Source of the DNA: Gnetum montanum
Lineage: Eukaryota > Streptophyta > Gnetopsida > Gnetales > Gnetaceae
Assembly: GCA_015680685.1 (NCBI GenBank)
Contig: MNCI01001841.1
Location: 128,589 to 190,636, forward strand
DNA length: 62,048 bases
Direction: 5' to 3'
In this document: piece by piece, positions 1 to 12,349 of the stretch
Layout of the letters: each line of letters begins with the position of its first letter
Numbering within the stretch: the stretch's first letter is position 1
Position numbers and translations under genes: made by a program
The notes under the pieces: model-generated
What the model saw: the letters and a program-made list of their open reading frames with translations, nothing else
What the model was told of the DNA's origin: nothing
Databases searched by the model: none

Positions 1-96
1 ATAAAAAGATAAAACAAAAAGTTGAAAAATAAAAAACTGAAAAACAAAAATTTGTAAAATTAAAGAAAATTGAAAAATATTTATTAACCCTGCTTG

Positions 97-2067
97 TTAG
101 TAAAATGGGGGATATCCCCCATAACTAAACAGTTGAGTATGGCAAGGATTAATAAATGAAGGATGAGGATCCTTGCATGTTGGCAGTATTGGGGCCCGGT
201 CATACTTATCCCATCGGGGTTCACACACTTGATTATAGTAAGCATAGTGAGGCACTTTATAAGATGTAGTTCCCGGATCACGAGTTGACCCACTATGATG
301 TTTGTGACCGTTAGATGGTATGCAAGGATTGGGTTGATGCCTCCCATGGTTGTGTTCATTGGGCCGTATGGTTGTTGGAGTGTTAGTTAGTGGCCCTGAT
401 GAAGTTACATGAGACGTTGGGTTCAAAGGTAAGGGTGCACCACAGTGTGGGACTTGTGCTGAGTTGTAGGATGCAATGGCCTCGAAATTGTTTTGTCCCT
501 TCTTACAGCCGTGTTTAAAGAAGGGGTGCTTTTGATCTTGAGGAGGCTTTTCACTGGCACAAGTAGTGTTCGTGGGTTGTTGCTGTGGTGCAGGTACCTT
601 AGGAAAAGTTGGTGGCACTGAGGAAGGAGGGAAAGGATGAGAATGTTGAAAGTTAGGAGGAGTATAAGATGCATAAGGTGGCGGTTGTATTGGAGGTATG
701 GGTTGATAATCTTGTGGAGAATAGTACTGTGGTGCGATAGAGTATGGTGGCCTAGCTGGAGAAACAGGATGTTGAACTTGATAAGCGTTTAGATTTGGAT
801 AATATGAAGGGTGCCTCCAATCTAAGGGTGGTCTCCCCCATGACTGGGATTGTTGCCACTGTGATCGAACACAGTACCTCTGTATGAACTCTGGATGTAA
901 CGTGTTTTCCCAATGCTTATGTAAATGTAACATTATTGGGCATTGGCCCTTGGGGTGATCATACAAGCATATGTTGCATCCATACATATGATTGGCAGTT
1001 GAGCGCTTATTCCCTTCATTCTTTTTCTCCGAATGTCTAATGTTTTGTCCTGCTTCTTGGGTTGTCAAGACTCTATCCCCAATATTGTTGATAAATTCTC
1101 CACACTTTTGATACATCCATTCCAACATCTTATTGATCTTTGCCTCGGCTTCTTCTAATGATTGTTGTATTAGCAAAGATGATGTTTCCACCTTGAGATT
1201 GGTTGATTTCTCCTTTGTATAATCATGGACCTTTGTTGAGTTAATATTTTGGTCCCATTGATGTTTTTCAACACTCTCCCATCTAGCCAATTCTCCTTCT
1301 TCTTTTGCTACCTACTTAATAAGCTCTTGAATTTGATGGGTTTGTAGATCATATAGTTGACCTTGGGCATACATTCCTAAGGTCTCTCTTGTTTCATTAC
1401 GTAGCACATCAATGACATGGTACATTAGCCTTTCCTCGGAAAATCCATGGCTTGGATAGTTGTTTAACAGTGCATAATATCTTTCTAAGGCCATGTCAAA
1501 GGGTTCATGTTGTGCTTGTTTCCATCCTTGGATTTGTTTCCTCAAGGCTAACACTCTTGCGTAGGTTTGATATTTCTCATTAAAAAGTTCTACCATTGTT
1601 GACCAACGTCATATTGAATTTGGTTTTAACAATCGGTACCATACTTTTGCTTGGTCAACAAGTGTCATAGGAAAGAGCTTAAGTTTTTGCCATCTGTTAT
1701 CAATGTTATTCCATGTGCAGGAATCGTAGAAGGCTTGTAAATGTTGATGTGGATCTAAGTCATAGCCTCCTAAAAATTTAGGAAAGTTGTTTAAATCGAG
1801 CCTAGGTAGACGGCTCTCTTTACGATGCCTACGTGAGATTCGAACAGCCTCCTGTATTTGCATTAAACTTGTAGTGGCCAGTGGGGGTTCATCGTCATCG
1901 GGTAAGTTAGGATTTTGTGTGTTGGGATGATGTTGCTTTCGTTCATGTTTATAAGAAACTCCCACTTCAGGTTGTATACTCCAATCTTCATCGTCATAGA
2001 GTTCGTTGGTTCTCCAATGAACTTCCTCACTAAGTGTGGCATTATGATAATCTTGTAGGAGAGGCAT
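97..2067 (-). pseudogene. gag: Athila-type gag polyprotein with two in-frame stops
   Basis: One continuous frame of about 656 codons encodes the capsid polyprotein that packages element RNA. It is interrupted only by a TGA near 1609 and a TAG near 1309; the three pieces (2067-1609, 1596-1312, 1290-97) stay in the same frame. The N-terminal half holds the retrotransposon gag domain (FPKFLGGYDLDPHQHLQAF, then KLFPMTLVDQAKVWY and the EPFDMALERYYALL region). A zinc knuckle CNICLYDHPKGQC has CX2CX3HX4C spacing, as in Athila gags. The last 230 residues are rich in Pro, Gln and Tyr. The stop at 97 precedes an AT-rich spacer, so pol is probably a separate frame further left. Homology to the gag of element B (around 48900-49150) supports the assignment. 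Confidence 0.85.
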
Positions 2068-2190
2068 GGTTGTAAAGTTGTGTGTGAATTTGGATGTGAC
2101 TTTTTATAATTCCTTCTTTCTAAGAGATATATCGTTAAGTCCTTTACAATGAACTTGTATGATATAACTAATCTTGATAACTAGCACCGT

Positions 2191-2208
2191 CCCCGGCAAT
2201 GGCGCCAA
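2191..2208 (-). other. Primer binding site, tRNA-Asp type
   Basis: The minus strand reads TGGCGCCATTGCCGGGGA directly downstream of the 5' LTR. It differs by one base from the usual plant tRNA-Asp primer site (TGGCGCCGTTGCCGGGGA) used by Athila elements. One base separates it from the LTR end. Confidence 0.85.
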
Positions 2209-2700
2209 TGATGAGTGGCGAGGTACCCCTACACTCAACCATACGAATACGAGCGTTTTCACGCGTGATCCGGTTGAACTCCGCAAACAGACTAGTTGTG
2301 GCACCTAGACAGTTATCCTTAGGTCACAGTTTGATGTCTTCCCACCTAGACTAGTATTAGCTTTGTCACGTATGGTTTAGTCCAGAGTGAGGTGTATGAT
2401 GTGTTCCTAATTCTAACGCTACTCCTGAAGGCAATGGAAAATAATATTAACTAAGTTAAGCTAGGAGGGAGAGGGTAAGAGAATCTAATCTAGCCTAAGT
2501 GCGATAAGCATCCGTTCCTTGATCATCTGTACATATCTTGGACTTCGTGCACAACTACCACTAGGATTACCAAGTGCAGATCCTAGGTATGCCACTAGGT
2601 TACCAAGTAGTTACACTTAAATGCTCATAATCAAGTCGTACTCATTTTGCGGTCTAGGAGATAAGGGTGAAAAAGATTAATTATGAAAGCAGTAAATAAC

Positions 2701-2721
2701 AAATAAATAAATAAATAAATA
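2701..2721. repeat. (AAAT)n microsatellite
   Basis: About five copies of AAAT inside the LTR of element A. Confidence 0.8.
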
Positions 2722-2934
2722 ACAAAGTGAATGCTGCAATGATGAAGTAATCTCGATCTTTATTGCCGGTCATGTGCGTGTCCAAGTACGTCACACTCAA
2801 ATAAAGGATGTCGTACAATTACATCCACCACACTACGGGCAAACATTGGAAAATAATCTATCTCTAGAGGGATCAAACTACCAGAGCTTCACTACAATCT
2901 AACTCCTAATGATGAACAAGGGAGATCCGCTTTT

Positions 2935-2942
2935 TATTTATA
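2935..2942 (-). promoter_or_regulatory. LTR TATA box of element A
   Basis: TATAAATA on the minus strand, about 70 bp inside the upstream edge of the LTR and oriented to transcribe gag. The corresponding place in the element B LTR also has a TATA-like run (TATATAAATG type, near 51003). Confidence 0.5.
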
Positions 2943-3419
2943 GACATTGCGACTAACTGCGATATCGCGTACGCAATATTGCAGGGGAAGACACGATATT
3001 GCTTTCCATCAGAATTGAAAGTCAAAAATGGATTCAACTCCCCTAAAAAGAGCACATTTGTAGGTAGTGCATATTAGTAGCCCTTGAAGATAAGTTATAT
3101 GTTTTTCTTTCTCATGTTATGACTATCTATTTGAGATACCGTTATAATGTTACAACAAGAAGCCTATACCATTTATTTTTTATGGTCTCATTGGTGCTTG
3201 GTTAATTTGTAGAGTCTATCTTTATTTTTCATGAAAGTGTAATATATGTTCAATAGATCATATGGGTCTTCAGATGTAATAAAGCTTCATTTCATTTCTT
3301 TTCAAAAATATGATGGAAATGTAACTATAGGTAATGAGAAGAAGTTAACCATTACCAGGATTGGATTGTACAATAAATCGAGCTAACAAATATGTTATTT
3401 TCTAGATCTATTTTATTTT

Positions 3420-6400
3420 GGACCTTTTACAGAATTTATTAAGTATAGGGCAATTATGTCTCAATGGGTATTGTATTAAATTTGAAAAAGATGTTGGTAA
3501 TATTTCTAAGGCTAGTGATGATAAAGGTATTTCCATTATCCCCATTTGTAAGAATCAAATGTTTAAGTTGTAGATGTAAAAAGATGGTCATTATCACATT
3601 GTCACAAATGACACCGCATGGCTATGGCATGCAAGGTTAGGATATGTCAACTTTGACTCTTTGAACCGCATATAGATTATGACATATGTCAATAAGGAAA
3701 AATTACAAAGTTGCCTTTTTCCAGGAAAGAACACAAATCTCAATCAAAATTAGATCTTGTGTATATGGATTTATGTGATCCTATGCAAATATTATGCTTA
3801 GGAAAAAGTAGATATATGTTAGTGGATGATTTTTCAAGATTTGCTTGGGGATATTTTTTTAAAGAATTCAAGGTTGAGGTAGAAAATCAAAGTTGCAATA
3901 TAATTAAAAAGATCCGGAAAAATCGTGGTGGTGAATTTTTATAAATTGATTTTGATGAATATTATAAAAAATATAAAATTATTCATCAAACTACCACATC
4001 ATTTACACCCCAACAAAATGGGATAGCCAAAAGGAGAAATAAAATAGCGATTAAAATAACAAGATGCTTATTACAAATGTTTAAATTAGAAATTATTTTT
4101 TGGGAAGTATGTGCAATATCAATTTATACTTTTAAATAGGATGCCATCAAGATCAATTCAAAATAATCCACCAAGCATATCTCATCTAAGAATTCTTAGT
4201 TTAAAATGCTATATTCGAATTCCAATACAAAATAGATAAAAATAAAAAGGGAAGGCAATGTATTTTGATTGGATATCGTGCAAATTCCTGGGGATGTAGA
4301 TGCTATGATTCCGAAAACAAAGAGTTGTTGGAATTACGTGATGTCTTTTTGATTGAAAATGGAACATGGCACTCAAAGTTTACAGGAAATATTTTTAACA
4401 ATACAGCATGGACAGATCAAGTTGTTACGTTGTCTCAACTCATAAGTATTGCACATGATCAGCCTCCTTCACCTGTTAGAACCAGCACCACCAGCATCCC
4501 GTCTCCTGCTCCTATTCGTAGTCTATTACAAGGACCTGCTGATATTGGTACAGCACTACATTCTTCCAAATACCACTATCACATCAAAATATTTCGCTTT
4601 CTGTAGCAAATAAATCTTTCACCGAATTTGGTCAAACTCCATTGGTTGATGCTTACAAATTTGTAGGATCTCTTCCTAAAAAATTAAGGTATGTTTCAGT
4701 TCTCTTTCGTGGTTAATCCGTTGGTAACGCAAGCTTATTCCTCCGCATCTGATCACAATTGGCATTCGGCTATCCCCTCCAACACAGCAAACAAAAACCA
4801 GAATATTACATCGTGAAATAATTTATCTGTAGCAACACCTTTCCGTTTTGAGGTGGCACCCTAGTTTCCTTCATCAAGCTTTACTCCGCAAAATTTTGAT
4901 TTTTCTAATCTTGGCCATACTTTTTCTGCGAATATCACTCTTCTCATTGCCGTTTTCAACATAGCAATATCATTCTAGTATTGATTCCCCGCAGTCTCAT
5001 TCCACCTCTGATGCACCTACTTTCACTTCGGTTTTCCCTATTCTTTCTGGGTCAGCCGTAGATTTTACCAACACCCTCTCTCTTCCTTCATCCATAGCCA
5101 GTTCTACGACTTTGTCACAAGCCTCACTTCTGTCATGCCTTCCGTTCAACTCCTGACTGGATTTTTATTACCCAGCCGCCAATATGCTGGATTTCAAATT
5201 TACATGGTGCAGGACCCATGGATTTTTATCACCCAGTCTCTAATATGCTGGATTTCAACTATACATGGTGCAGGACCCACGGTCAATCTAAGTAGACCAA
5301 TAACTGCACAGCTCAGGATGTGGACCCTTGTTAGGAAACTCATCCAGTTTCTGCAAGTACTCGTGGAGTCTCAAACTCGTGACTCATGAGCTGGATCAGA
5401 AATCTATATATTTTGAAAGGGTCAAAGAGGTAAAATTTCAAATTTCAACAAGTTCTTTTTACTGTTCTGGGAGTTTGTTGAGTAACTCACCAACTCCAAG
5501 TTTATTTTGATGAAAATGAGTCACTTGCAAAGTCTGAGTCTGGTAACATTGGACCCAACGATAATTGCTCTGTTCATGGCTGCCATGAATGATGAATTTG
5601 TTGCATTGCTTATGCTGATGGAGAGACCAAAAATGGTTTGGTAGAACCATCCATAGTCATGCTAGATGAATGCTAGATTCATGCCATGGAGAAAAAGCTA
5701 CAATAATTTTAGAAAAACAATACATGGAGCCTTGTTTCTTATCCACCTAGTAAGCCAATCATTGATTTAAAATGGCTATTTAAAATCAAAATAAATCAAC
5801 ATGGTCAATTTGACAAATTCAAAGCTCACTTTGTTAACAGCTTTGACAAATTTGCCAAGGCTACCCACAATAAGAAGGATGAGATTTTGATAACAGCTTT
5901 ACACTTTGTTTCACAAATGGAATCCATGAGAATTTTTCATACTATTGCTACTCAAGCTGGCGATGCAATTTATCAACTAGATGTGGCTTCTACATTTCTC
6001 AATAGCTATCTTAATGAAGAATTTTATGTGGAACAACCCCCAGGTTTCATTGATGAAAGCAAAAAAGATCATGTCTATAGGCTTCATAAAGCATTATATG
6101 GATTCAAGCAAGCTCCATGTGCTTTGTACACTAGGATTCATGCATTCTTCATGCAAGCAAGCTTCATAAGTCGTTAATCCCAAACAACTATATATAACAA
6201 GGTATTTGGTGATGATTATATTTTTGTTTCCTTATACATAGATGATTTAATGATTTATTCTATTTCTCATTTACAATTGCACTAAGAAATACTTTTCTTA
6301 GTGTTATGCAAAATGAATTTGAAATGTCTAACCTAGGAACAATGTCATATTTTTTGGGCTTCCAAGTTGTTCAAAGACACAAATCCATTTTCATTTGCCA

Positions 6401-7190
6401 AATGAAATTTGCCCAATCCTCGATAAATTTGGCATGACTAATTGTAATCCCTCTAATACGCTACTCTTCCTTGGTACCAAACTTGCCAAGGATAATACAT
6501 CTTCATCCATCAATTCCTCATTATATTGATTCCTTGTTGGTAGCCTCATGTATCTTTCCAATACCTATCTAGACATTCAATTTGCTATAAATTATCTCTT
6601 CTAATTCATGCAAGATCCACATGAAATACACTGGAAAGTTACAAAGTAGGTTCTACGATACCTGAGAACTACAATAAATTATGGGATTGCATTTCATCAA
6701 CATGAAAAGTTCAAGATATGGGGATATACTAATGTGGACTAGGGAGATGACCTTCAAAATCGTAAATCAACTTCAAGATTTTGTTTTTTCATTGGTCCTT
6801 CTCTCATCTCTTGGGGATCCAACAAGAAAATTACAGTTGCTCTCCCCACAATTGAGGTTGAATAAGTTGTTGCATCTACTACCACTACACAAGTCATATG
6901 CATCCACTCCATCTTCCTAAATATGGAATATACTTTAGATTCTTCCATTTGTTTATATTGTGATAGTACATGTGCTATTGTAATGGCTCATAATCTCATG
7001 CATCATGGACAATCTAAACATATTGATATTAAGCATCATTATCTCAAAAGCTTAATTCAAGAAAAAAAACTTAGCTTAGTAGATTGTGGGACTAAAGCTC
7101 AAATGACATATATTTTTACCAAGATCTTGAACTATCAAAAGTTTGAATCTTTCAAAGACTTCCTTGATGTGAAATCTCTTACCATCATAC
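3420..7190 (+). pseudogene. pol: copia pol polyprotein relic (INT-RT-RNaseH)
   Basis: Broken frames give, in order: the protease-integrase linker (NLLSIGQLCLNGYCIKFE near 3430); the GAG-pre-integrase motif (WLWHARLGYVNFDSLNR near 3615); the integrase core (LVYMDLCDPM near 3755, HQTTTSFTPQQNGIAKR near 3980) and its C-terminal part (IGYRANSWGCRCYD, 4268); RT from about 5690 with DVASTFLNSYLNEEFYVEQP and LHKALYGFKQAP at 5970-6120; the catalytic block as YIDDL near 6235 (usually YVDD or LDDM-like in this class); and the RNase H end (HGQSKHIDIKHHYLKSL near 7008). Multiple stops and frameshifts make it non-functional. The INT-RT interval at 4610-5690 is poorly conserved and carries a 61 bp tandem duplication. 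Confidence 0.85.
5159..5280. repeat. 61 bp tandem duplication within copia pol
   Basis: Two imperfect copies start at 5159 and 5220 (GGATTTTTATTACCCAG versus GGATTTTTATCACCCAG, both followed by AATATGCTGGATTTCAA). The period of 61 is not a multiple of three, so the duplication shifts the frame. Confidence 0.8.
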
Positions 7191-7203
7191 AGGGGAGGGG
7201 GGG
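7191..7203 (+). other. Polypurine tract of the copia element
   Basis: AGGGGAGGGGGGG lies three bases before the LTR start TGTGGAATATG at 7206. This is the expected plus-strand priming site just upstream of a 3' LTR, and it follows the RNase H end directly. Confidence 0.8.
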
Positions 7204-7205
7204 TT

Positions 7206-7600
7206 TGTGGAATATGATGATTAGATGTTCCACAAAAGAATTAGAGAGATCTCATCTTTAAATCCATATTAAATAAGATGGGATCCTATATTTGTATTTT
7301 CTATCCATTCTTATAATTAGCTCATTCTCTATTTAGAAGATTCTTAACTGATATGATAGGAATCATTCCCATGATTTTCTAGATTCATGCTTATCTCTTC
7401 AAATCTATTCTTGGGAGATTAGGCCCTATATAATTGTAGCAGTAAATGATCATTAGCAAGAGAGTTTTAAAAACTATGTATGTGTGTGTTCTAACTAGGT
7501 TCTTCATTTCTCCTTAGCTTAGTTCATAGATCTAGGGTTCTTTAGGTGTTTTCATTTCTTTGATGATTTGGAAAGGTATTAGATCTATTTTTTCATTTCA
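7206..7600 (+). repeat. 3' LTR of the copia element (right end uncertain)
   Basis: It starts with TGTGGAATATGATGATTAG after the polypurine tract, and the first 30 bases fold on themselves (TGTGGAA with TTCCACA). A TATATAA at 7427-7433 would be the LTR TATA box. There is no second LTR to compare, so the end is an estimate. Confidence 0.55.
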
Positions 7601-7604
7601 ATTA

Positions 7605-8883
7605 TTTCAACTTTCTTATATTAACTTGGAGATCTAGTTGGGTTTTTAGTTTCTTGGCTACTAGAATATCATTAATTGTTAGATTTGGTAGGGTTCTTAT
7701 AGTGTTTGAGGCATGGTGCTTAACAATTCTAGATGAGAGAGAAGAATAGTAACAAAAATGTAGACCATAGGTCACATTAATGCTACCAATAGTATTTATG
7801 AGATGCATTGCATTTATATTGGATGCTTCAATTGAAGGCCACAAGTTATGGTTAGGTGGTGTAGCCTAACAATGACACCAAAAAGGCCAACAATGAACTC
7901 ACAATGACAAATGCAGGTTGCAGTAGGGTCATGCTCAATAATAAAATATATATATATTGCAAATCACAACAAGCTTGCAACTAAGCTATAATGGGAGAAC
8001 TAAGTGTAATATGAGTCCTAGTAAACACATGATGGGATGACATGAACTCTAGAAATTAGATTAAAGGCTGTAAAGAATACAAAGGTTATAAGCAACATTA
8101 TCACTTCAATGATAGGGTAGCCTTAGTATGGTATAAAACATGTGCAAGATTAAGTTAGGAACCTTAGAAATTGACATGTGCATGTAGTTCTTAAACAAGT
8201 TTTTAATGAGTTCTTGGACATATTTACGTTGAAAAATTTTCTAGCTGAGACTTAAACCTAGTTAGTCTATGAAAAGGACAAACTTAAGGCTCAAGGCTAT
8301 AGTTAGTAGGTTACCTAGCTAGAAAGAGTAGTGGGGATTATTATGGTGGCTCCTATCATGTAATTTATGCTTTGATGATCTTCCTACTTAAGCTATAAGA
8401 AATTGTAAGTTTGGAGGTTACTTGGTAGCACAATTACATAGACATTATTAATGGAGATTAACTTATGATGTTGATTCAAGATGTGTAACATTAAGAAGGT
8501 TGCAAGTAGATAAGATCATTATTGCTACCCTATCAACGATAGAACTAGTATATTAACCTATTGAAGTTTCATTGTCATGGGTAGTCAACTTGGACTTAAC
8601 TTAATTTTACACTAAATACCTAAAATACTTATCTAGTAAGATTTTCCTTTGACAAATTTTTGATGTGTACTAACAATTTGTTACAATATGTTAGCTTACA
8701 CCAATCATGCTTTTCAAGGGACAATAAGGAGGATTTAGCTATTTGGAGAGTCTTGACTCTTCCTATATGGATGTTGAATGTATACAAAAGGCAAGATAGT
8801 AATCTAGCTATGTAGTCACTTGGATGAAGACTACATATGATTTTTTGTTTAGTATTATTCATGAAATATAATAGTGGGATGTT
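7605..8883. other. No recognisable gene
   Basis: AT-rich sequence with short frames only. I find no conserved transposon motif, RNA gene or clear repeat. It may be the continuation of the copia LTR flank or an older, unrecognisable insertion. Confidence 0.5.
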
Positions 8884-10129
8884 GTAATATCTAGTGCATT
8901 AAACCAAAGCCAACCTAGGTAATAGACCATAATCTAGCATAATAGTGGAGACAAAATGTAACATAAGCATCAAACTAAAGAACACACCTAACAAAAAGCC
9001 ATAAACCACTTTATAAAAAAACATCACATATGTAAACAAAATCAAGCATAAAAAAGCATAACTACATCAACCACTACTAAATATATACAACATTATTAAA
9101 CTATACATGTGCATGCTAACATCATCTAGCATATCATATCATATCTATCTAATCTATAACTCTCACATTCATACTGCATAAATACGTCATGTACAAATAT
9201 AAACATGTCATAGATCATGGATTGTCTAAACCAAAACCTTAAATAAATAAGTTCATCTCTCATAATAATATATGTATGAAAATGGCAAGAAATAGGGCTT
9301 CATAATCTCCTTCATCACATCCATTAGGCATATTAATCTCTAACACTTCCAACCCTATCACCTACAAACAACAAGGTTAATACAATACTAAGTGAAAGCC
9401 TTTACATGTCCCCTACCGATGAAGAAGGAAATGGCTATACTAGAGAAGAGGCATGAGGAATAACTGAGCAATCTACATAAGGATCGTACATCTCATGCAG
9501 AATACCATAAGCAAGCATGCAAACATATCAACAATCATATCATATATCTACTCTACCAAGTATCGAGCAAGCATGAACAACTATATAACTATATCAACAT
9601 TAAAACTTATAACCAGTACCAAGTATGGCAACTTGTAACATAGCATATAACAACTCTTACCAAATACTAAGACACTAACATGCTTTAGAGCATAACTCAT
9701 GAACATACCATCACTAACTTAACGCATGGCAAGTACTACCTAAGGAATCACTATCATCAATTCTCAATCATAACCCTTGTGACAACTGACACAGCCACAC
9801 TTATTGTAAGCATGATATCATTCACATGTGTACCGAAATCTTTAAACTATGTCTACATGTCTTCTATTAGTTTTTCCTTTACTTAATCCACTATCAATGC
9901 TAGTGCTTACTATCTCATATGTATCCCTAGGAAACTAACCTTCTGAAGAATATATCTAAGTGTTACTACTACCCTTAGATCATGTACTAATTGTAAGGAC
10001 CAACACACCTACACTTTCCCACTCCTAGAATGAGGTTTGAGATAGAAGCCTCACAAATGCATCGTAGCAGGGGTCATCCCAACTTCTTTATGGTGCCTCA
10101 TCATCAAGAAGTTCATATCCTTCTTGTAG
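8884..10129. other. G-poor, strand-asymmetric non-coding segment
   Basis: The plus strand is rich in A, C and T but poor in G for more than 1 kb, from a TGTAATATCTAGTGC start near 8884 to the LTR edge at 10130. No coding frame is supported. The composition resembles 35625-37260. The TGTAA start recalls some plant LTR ends, but no partner copy is visible. Confidence 0.4.
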
Positions 10130-10774
10130 TGACCAAAAACGTTGGCAGCTGGAAACATCGAGAGGTCGTCGGTCGGACAGTCTTAACCCCGGATTTGCAC
10201 GAGGGCCGTGCTGGATAAAATGGAAACGGGGTGCCTTGAACAGTCTGGTCGATCAGAAAAGGACTTAATTGGTGTTACTAAGCCTTTTGCGAACGTGTGG
10301 TTTGAAAATAATTTTTGTAATGTAAAATATTGATTATTATATGTGAGAAAACGAAAACGATGCAAAATGCAATGATAAGCAAGAGAATGAAGTAAACTGG
10401 AGTTAAGAAATGCATGGCTTCAAGATTACGGCTTTACTTTGTCAAGGTGGATACAATCTGTTGTGTGATATTGGGAAGCGTAGAGATCCCAAAAGTAACC
10501 AAGACGTTCAAAAGCAAGCCAACAGTATGCTTGAATGTGGTTTCAAGAGCTAACGATGCACAATGCTACAAAAGCAATAGAAAGGAGCTAGTAGAATGGA
10601 AAATGGGAATGCTAACTGTTTGATTTTTGTCAACTTGTCAATGTTAACAATGCTTAAGATTGCCAATGCTTCGTGCCCAAATCTGCCAAATTTGCCAACT
10701 TGTAAATTTGCCAACAATGCTCAAAATTGCCCACCAACTTCAATTTTTACCAACCCTTTGAGCTTCATTTGTCA

Positions 10775-10865
10775 ACATATTTATAGGGCTAGGAGCATGT
10801 GAAAGATGTGGTTTGGATGNACATATTTATAGGGCTAGGAGCATGTGAAAGATGTGGTTTGGATG
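10775..10865. repeat. 45 bp duplication around a single N (assembly join)
   Basis: Positions 10775-10819 and 10821-10865 are identical, separated only by N at 10820. This is the signature of overlapping contig ends joined by a one-base gap. Confidence 0.9.
10778..10785 (-). promoter_or_regulatory. LTR TATA box, copy C
   Basis: The minus strand reads CCCTATAAATATG. The same context (CCCTATAAATACC) occurs in the copy D LTR at 20930-20937, at a comparable distance from the LTR edge. That supports a conserved LTR promoter firing toward lower coordinates. Confidence 0.55.
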
Positions 10866-10880
10866 CCACATGTTGTGGAC

Positions 10881-10986
10881 CCACAAGGTGTTGACGTGTC
10901 TATGCTGCATGGACATGCAAAGCTGATTGATTNGCCACAAGGTGTTGACGTGTCTATGCTGCATGGACATGCAAAGCTGATTGATT
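10881..10986. repeat. 52 bp duplication around a single N (assembly join)
   Basis: 10881-10932 is repeated exactly at 10935-10986 around N at 10933 (one extra G at 10934). It has the same artefact structure as 10775-10865. Confidence 0.9.
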
Positions 10987-11084
10987 GACGAGCCTGCCAC
11001 ACTGCAATCACATTGTCAAAACTGGAGGTGCTAAGATCAGGTGTGCCAATGATGCAAACAAGGAGTGAAGCACACCAATGTAAC

Positions 11085-11745
11085 GTAGCCTCCTACTACG
11101 CTGTGCTATGTTGTGGAGTGTAGCATGTTTGGCGTAGCATAGTTGCCTACTACGTTGTGCTATGCTATGTAGTGTAGCATAGCATAGCCACCAGTTTGAA
11201 GAAGAAGTTTGCGTTAGAGTTGCTTGCAGGTGCTAGAAGCTTTTGAAGCATATTGGCTGGTTCTACATGTTTTCTATGCTATGCTACATTGTGTAGTGTA
11301 GCATAGCATAGTAGCTGGCCTTAACTACAATTCGCATTGCAAACATTTGCTTGAAGCTCATGCTGACAATCTGCAACCTTTACTCTTTGCGATGTGAAGC
11401 TTGTGAACTTGCTGATCCTGCATTCTGAGATGCCTTTCGTCATTCTTGCATCATTGTTACGCTATGCTATGCTGCATAGCGTAGCAGCCAACAAAGCCTA
11501 CTCTTTTGCTTAATCTGCTACTTTTCTAGTGAAAGGAGCTTTGCTGAAGGACTTGAAGTTGAGCAAAGCAACTAGTTTTGAAAGGTTGGAGGTGCTTGCT
11601 AAGTGTAGTTGAAATCACTAAGTAAGCTCGGCCTTCCTGTCTTGCTTTTGCTACGTTGTGCTACGTTGCGTAGCACTTCATCTTGCAACTATCTTCTGAG
11701 GCTTACTACGCTACATAGCATAGCATAGCGTAGCAAACTTCTTGA
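11085..11745. repeat. Cluster of palindromic CTATGCTATGCTAC repeats
   Basis: At least five clusters (near 11090-11185, 11270-11315, 11455-11490, 11650-11675 and 11700-11740) carry CTATGCTATGCTAC next to its reverse complement GTAGCATAGCATAG, often with a central TGTAG or TGTG. Each can form a long AT/GC hairpin. They lie in the presumed U3 part of the copy C LTR. Confidence 0.75.
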
Positions 11746-12349
11746 CTAGAAAACTTGCCAAACTATTTTGCGTAGCCTGAGCACTGTCGACAACCCCACA
11801 CATCACTTTGGAGTAGAATGTCAGCTGGGTGAACTACCCAGGTGGGTAGGCTGGAGAGTCCATTAGGCTTGTCAACACTGGAAATAGAAAATTTGCCAAA
11901 CTGGACAGTCTAAACTCAGAGCATCCATTTCTTGTTGAAGTGACATGATGCTGCCTGAACTCCAAGGACCTGGTGAAGCAAGAATGCCTTGAAAATTTAA
12001 GGAGTTTCTTTGGCCCCTCTTTTTTGACATTTGGAGGATGGACCCAAGAGACTTCGACAAAGAATACGAAACACCACGGAAGACAAAATGCTAACAATGT
12101 TCTTTGGTGATTTCCAAGATGTTGCTTAGCTATGCTTGAGAGTGTTGCATTGGTTTTGTGGGGGAGAGGGAAGGGCTAAGACAAGAGGGAAGGAGGTTTA
12201 GGAAAAGGTTAAAGATGAAACTTAGCAGAATCCCTTGTTGAAGTGCTTGTGAGGGAGTTTTTTACGTGGTCATCTTTGCTTTTGCTGACCTTTGACCCCT
12301 CATCGAAATGTTTATAGAGAGTGATTGTGAAACAGCTTATGTGCCATTT

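Larger units (their letters stand above)
1..3011 (-). mobile_element. Athila-like Ty3/gypsy retrotransposon A, 5' part
   Basis: Read on the minus strand, this is a 5' LTR (2209-3011), a primer binding site matching plant tRNA-Asp (2191-2208) and a gag frame (2067-97), followed by an AT-rich spacer (1-96) where the window ends. Protease, polymerase and the 3' LTR would lie outside the window. The gag type, the CX2CX3HX4C knuckle and the Asp primer fit the Athila lineage. It is the best preserved Athila copy here and is related in gag and LTR to element B at 38223-51121. It may have inserted into the copia element to its right, whose 5' part is missing. Confidence 0.85.
2209..3011 (-). repeat. 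5' LTR of Athila-like element A
   Basis: The repeat begins (plus sense) with TGATGAGTGGCGAGG next to the primer site and probably ends with TTTCCATCA at 3011, giving TG...CA ends. Blocks such as AGGATTACCAAGT are shared with the LTRs of element B and with the split LTR at 37988/51127. The right edge is inferred by comparison with those LTR ends (ACTTCATCA, ACTTTATCA), because the partner LTR is outside the window. Confidence 0.7.
3240..7600 (+). mobile_element. Ty1/copia retrotransposon, 5'-truncated and decayed
   Basis: A plus-strand copia element keeps the order protease/integrase, then RT, then RNase H, which is diagnostic for copia. A polypurine tract lies at 7191-7203 and a 3' LTR starts at 7206. 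No 5' LTR is seen between 3012 and 3240, so the 5' end is lost, probably through insertion of Athila element A. The right LTR boundary is not resolved; I place it near 7600 only as an estimate. Confidence 0.75.

Noticed and set aside
3012-3240. 5' LTR of the copia element
   Set aside because: No similarity to the LTR starting at 7206 and no TGTGGAA start; the interval looks like unrelated or pre-protease sequence.
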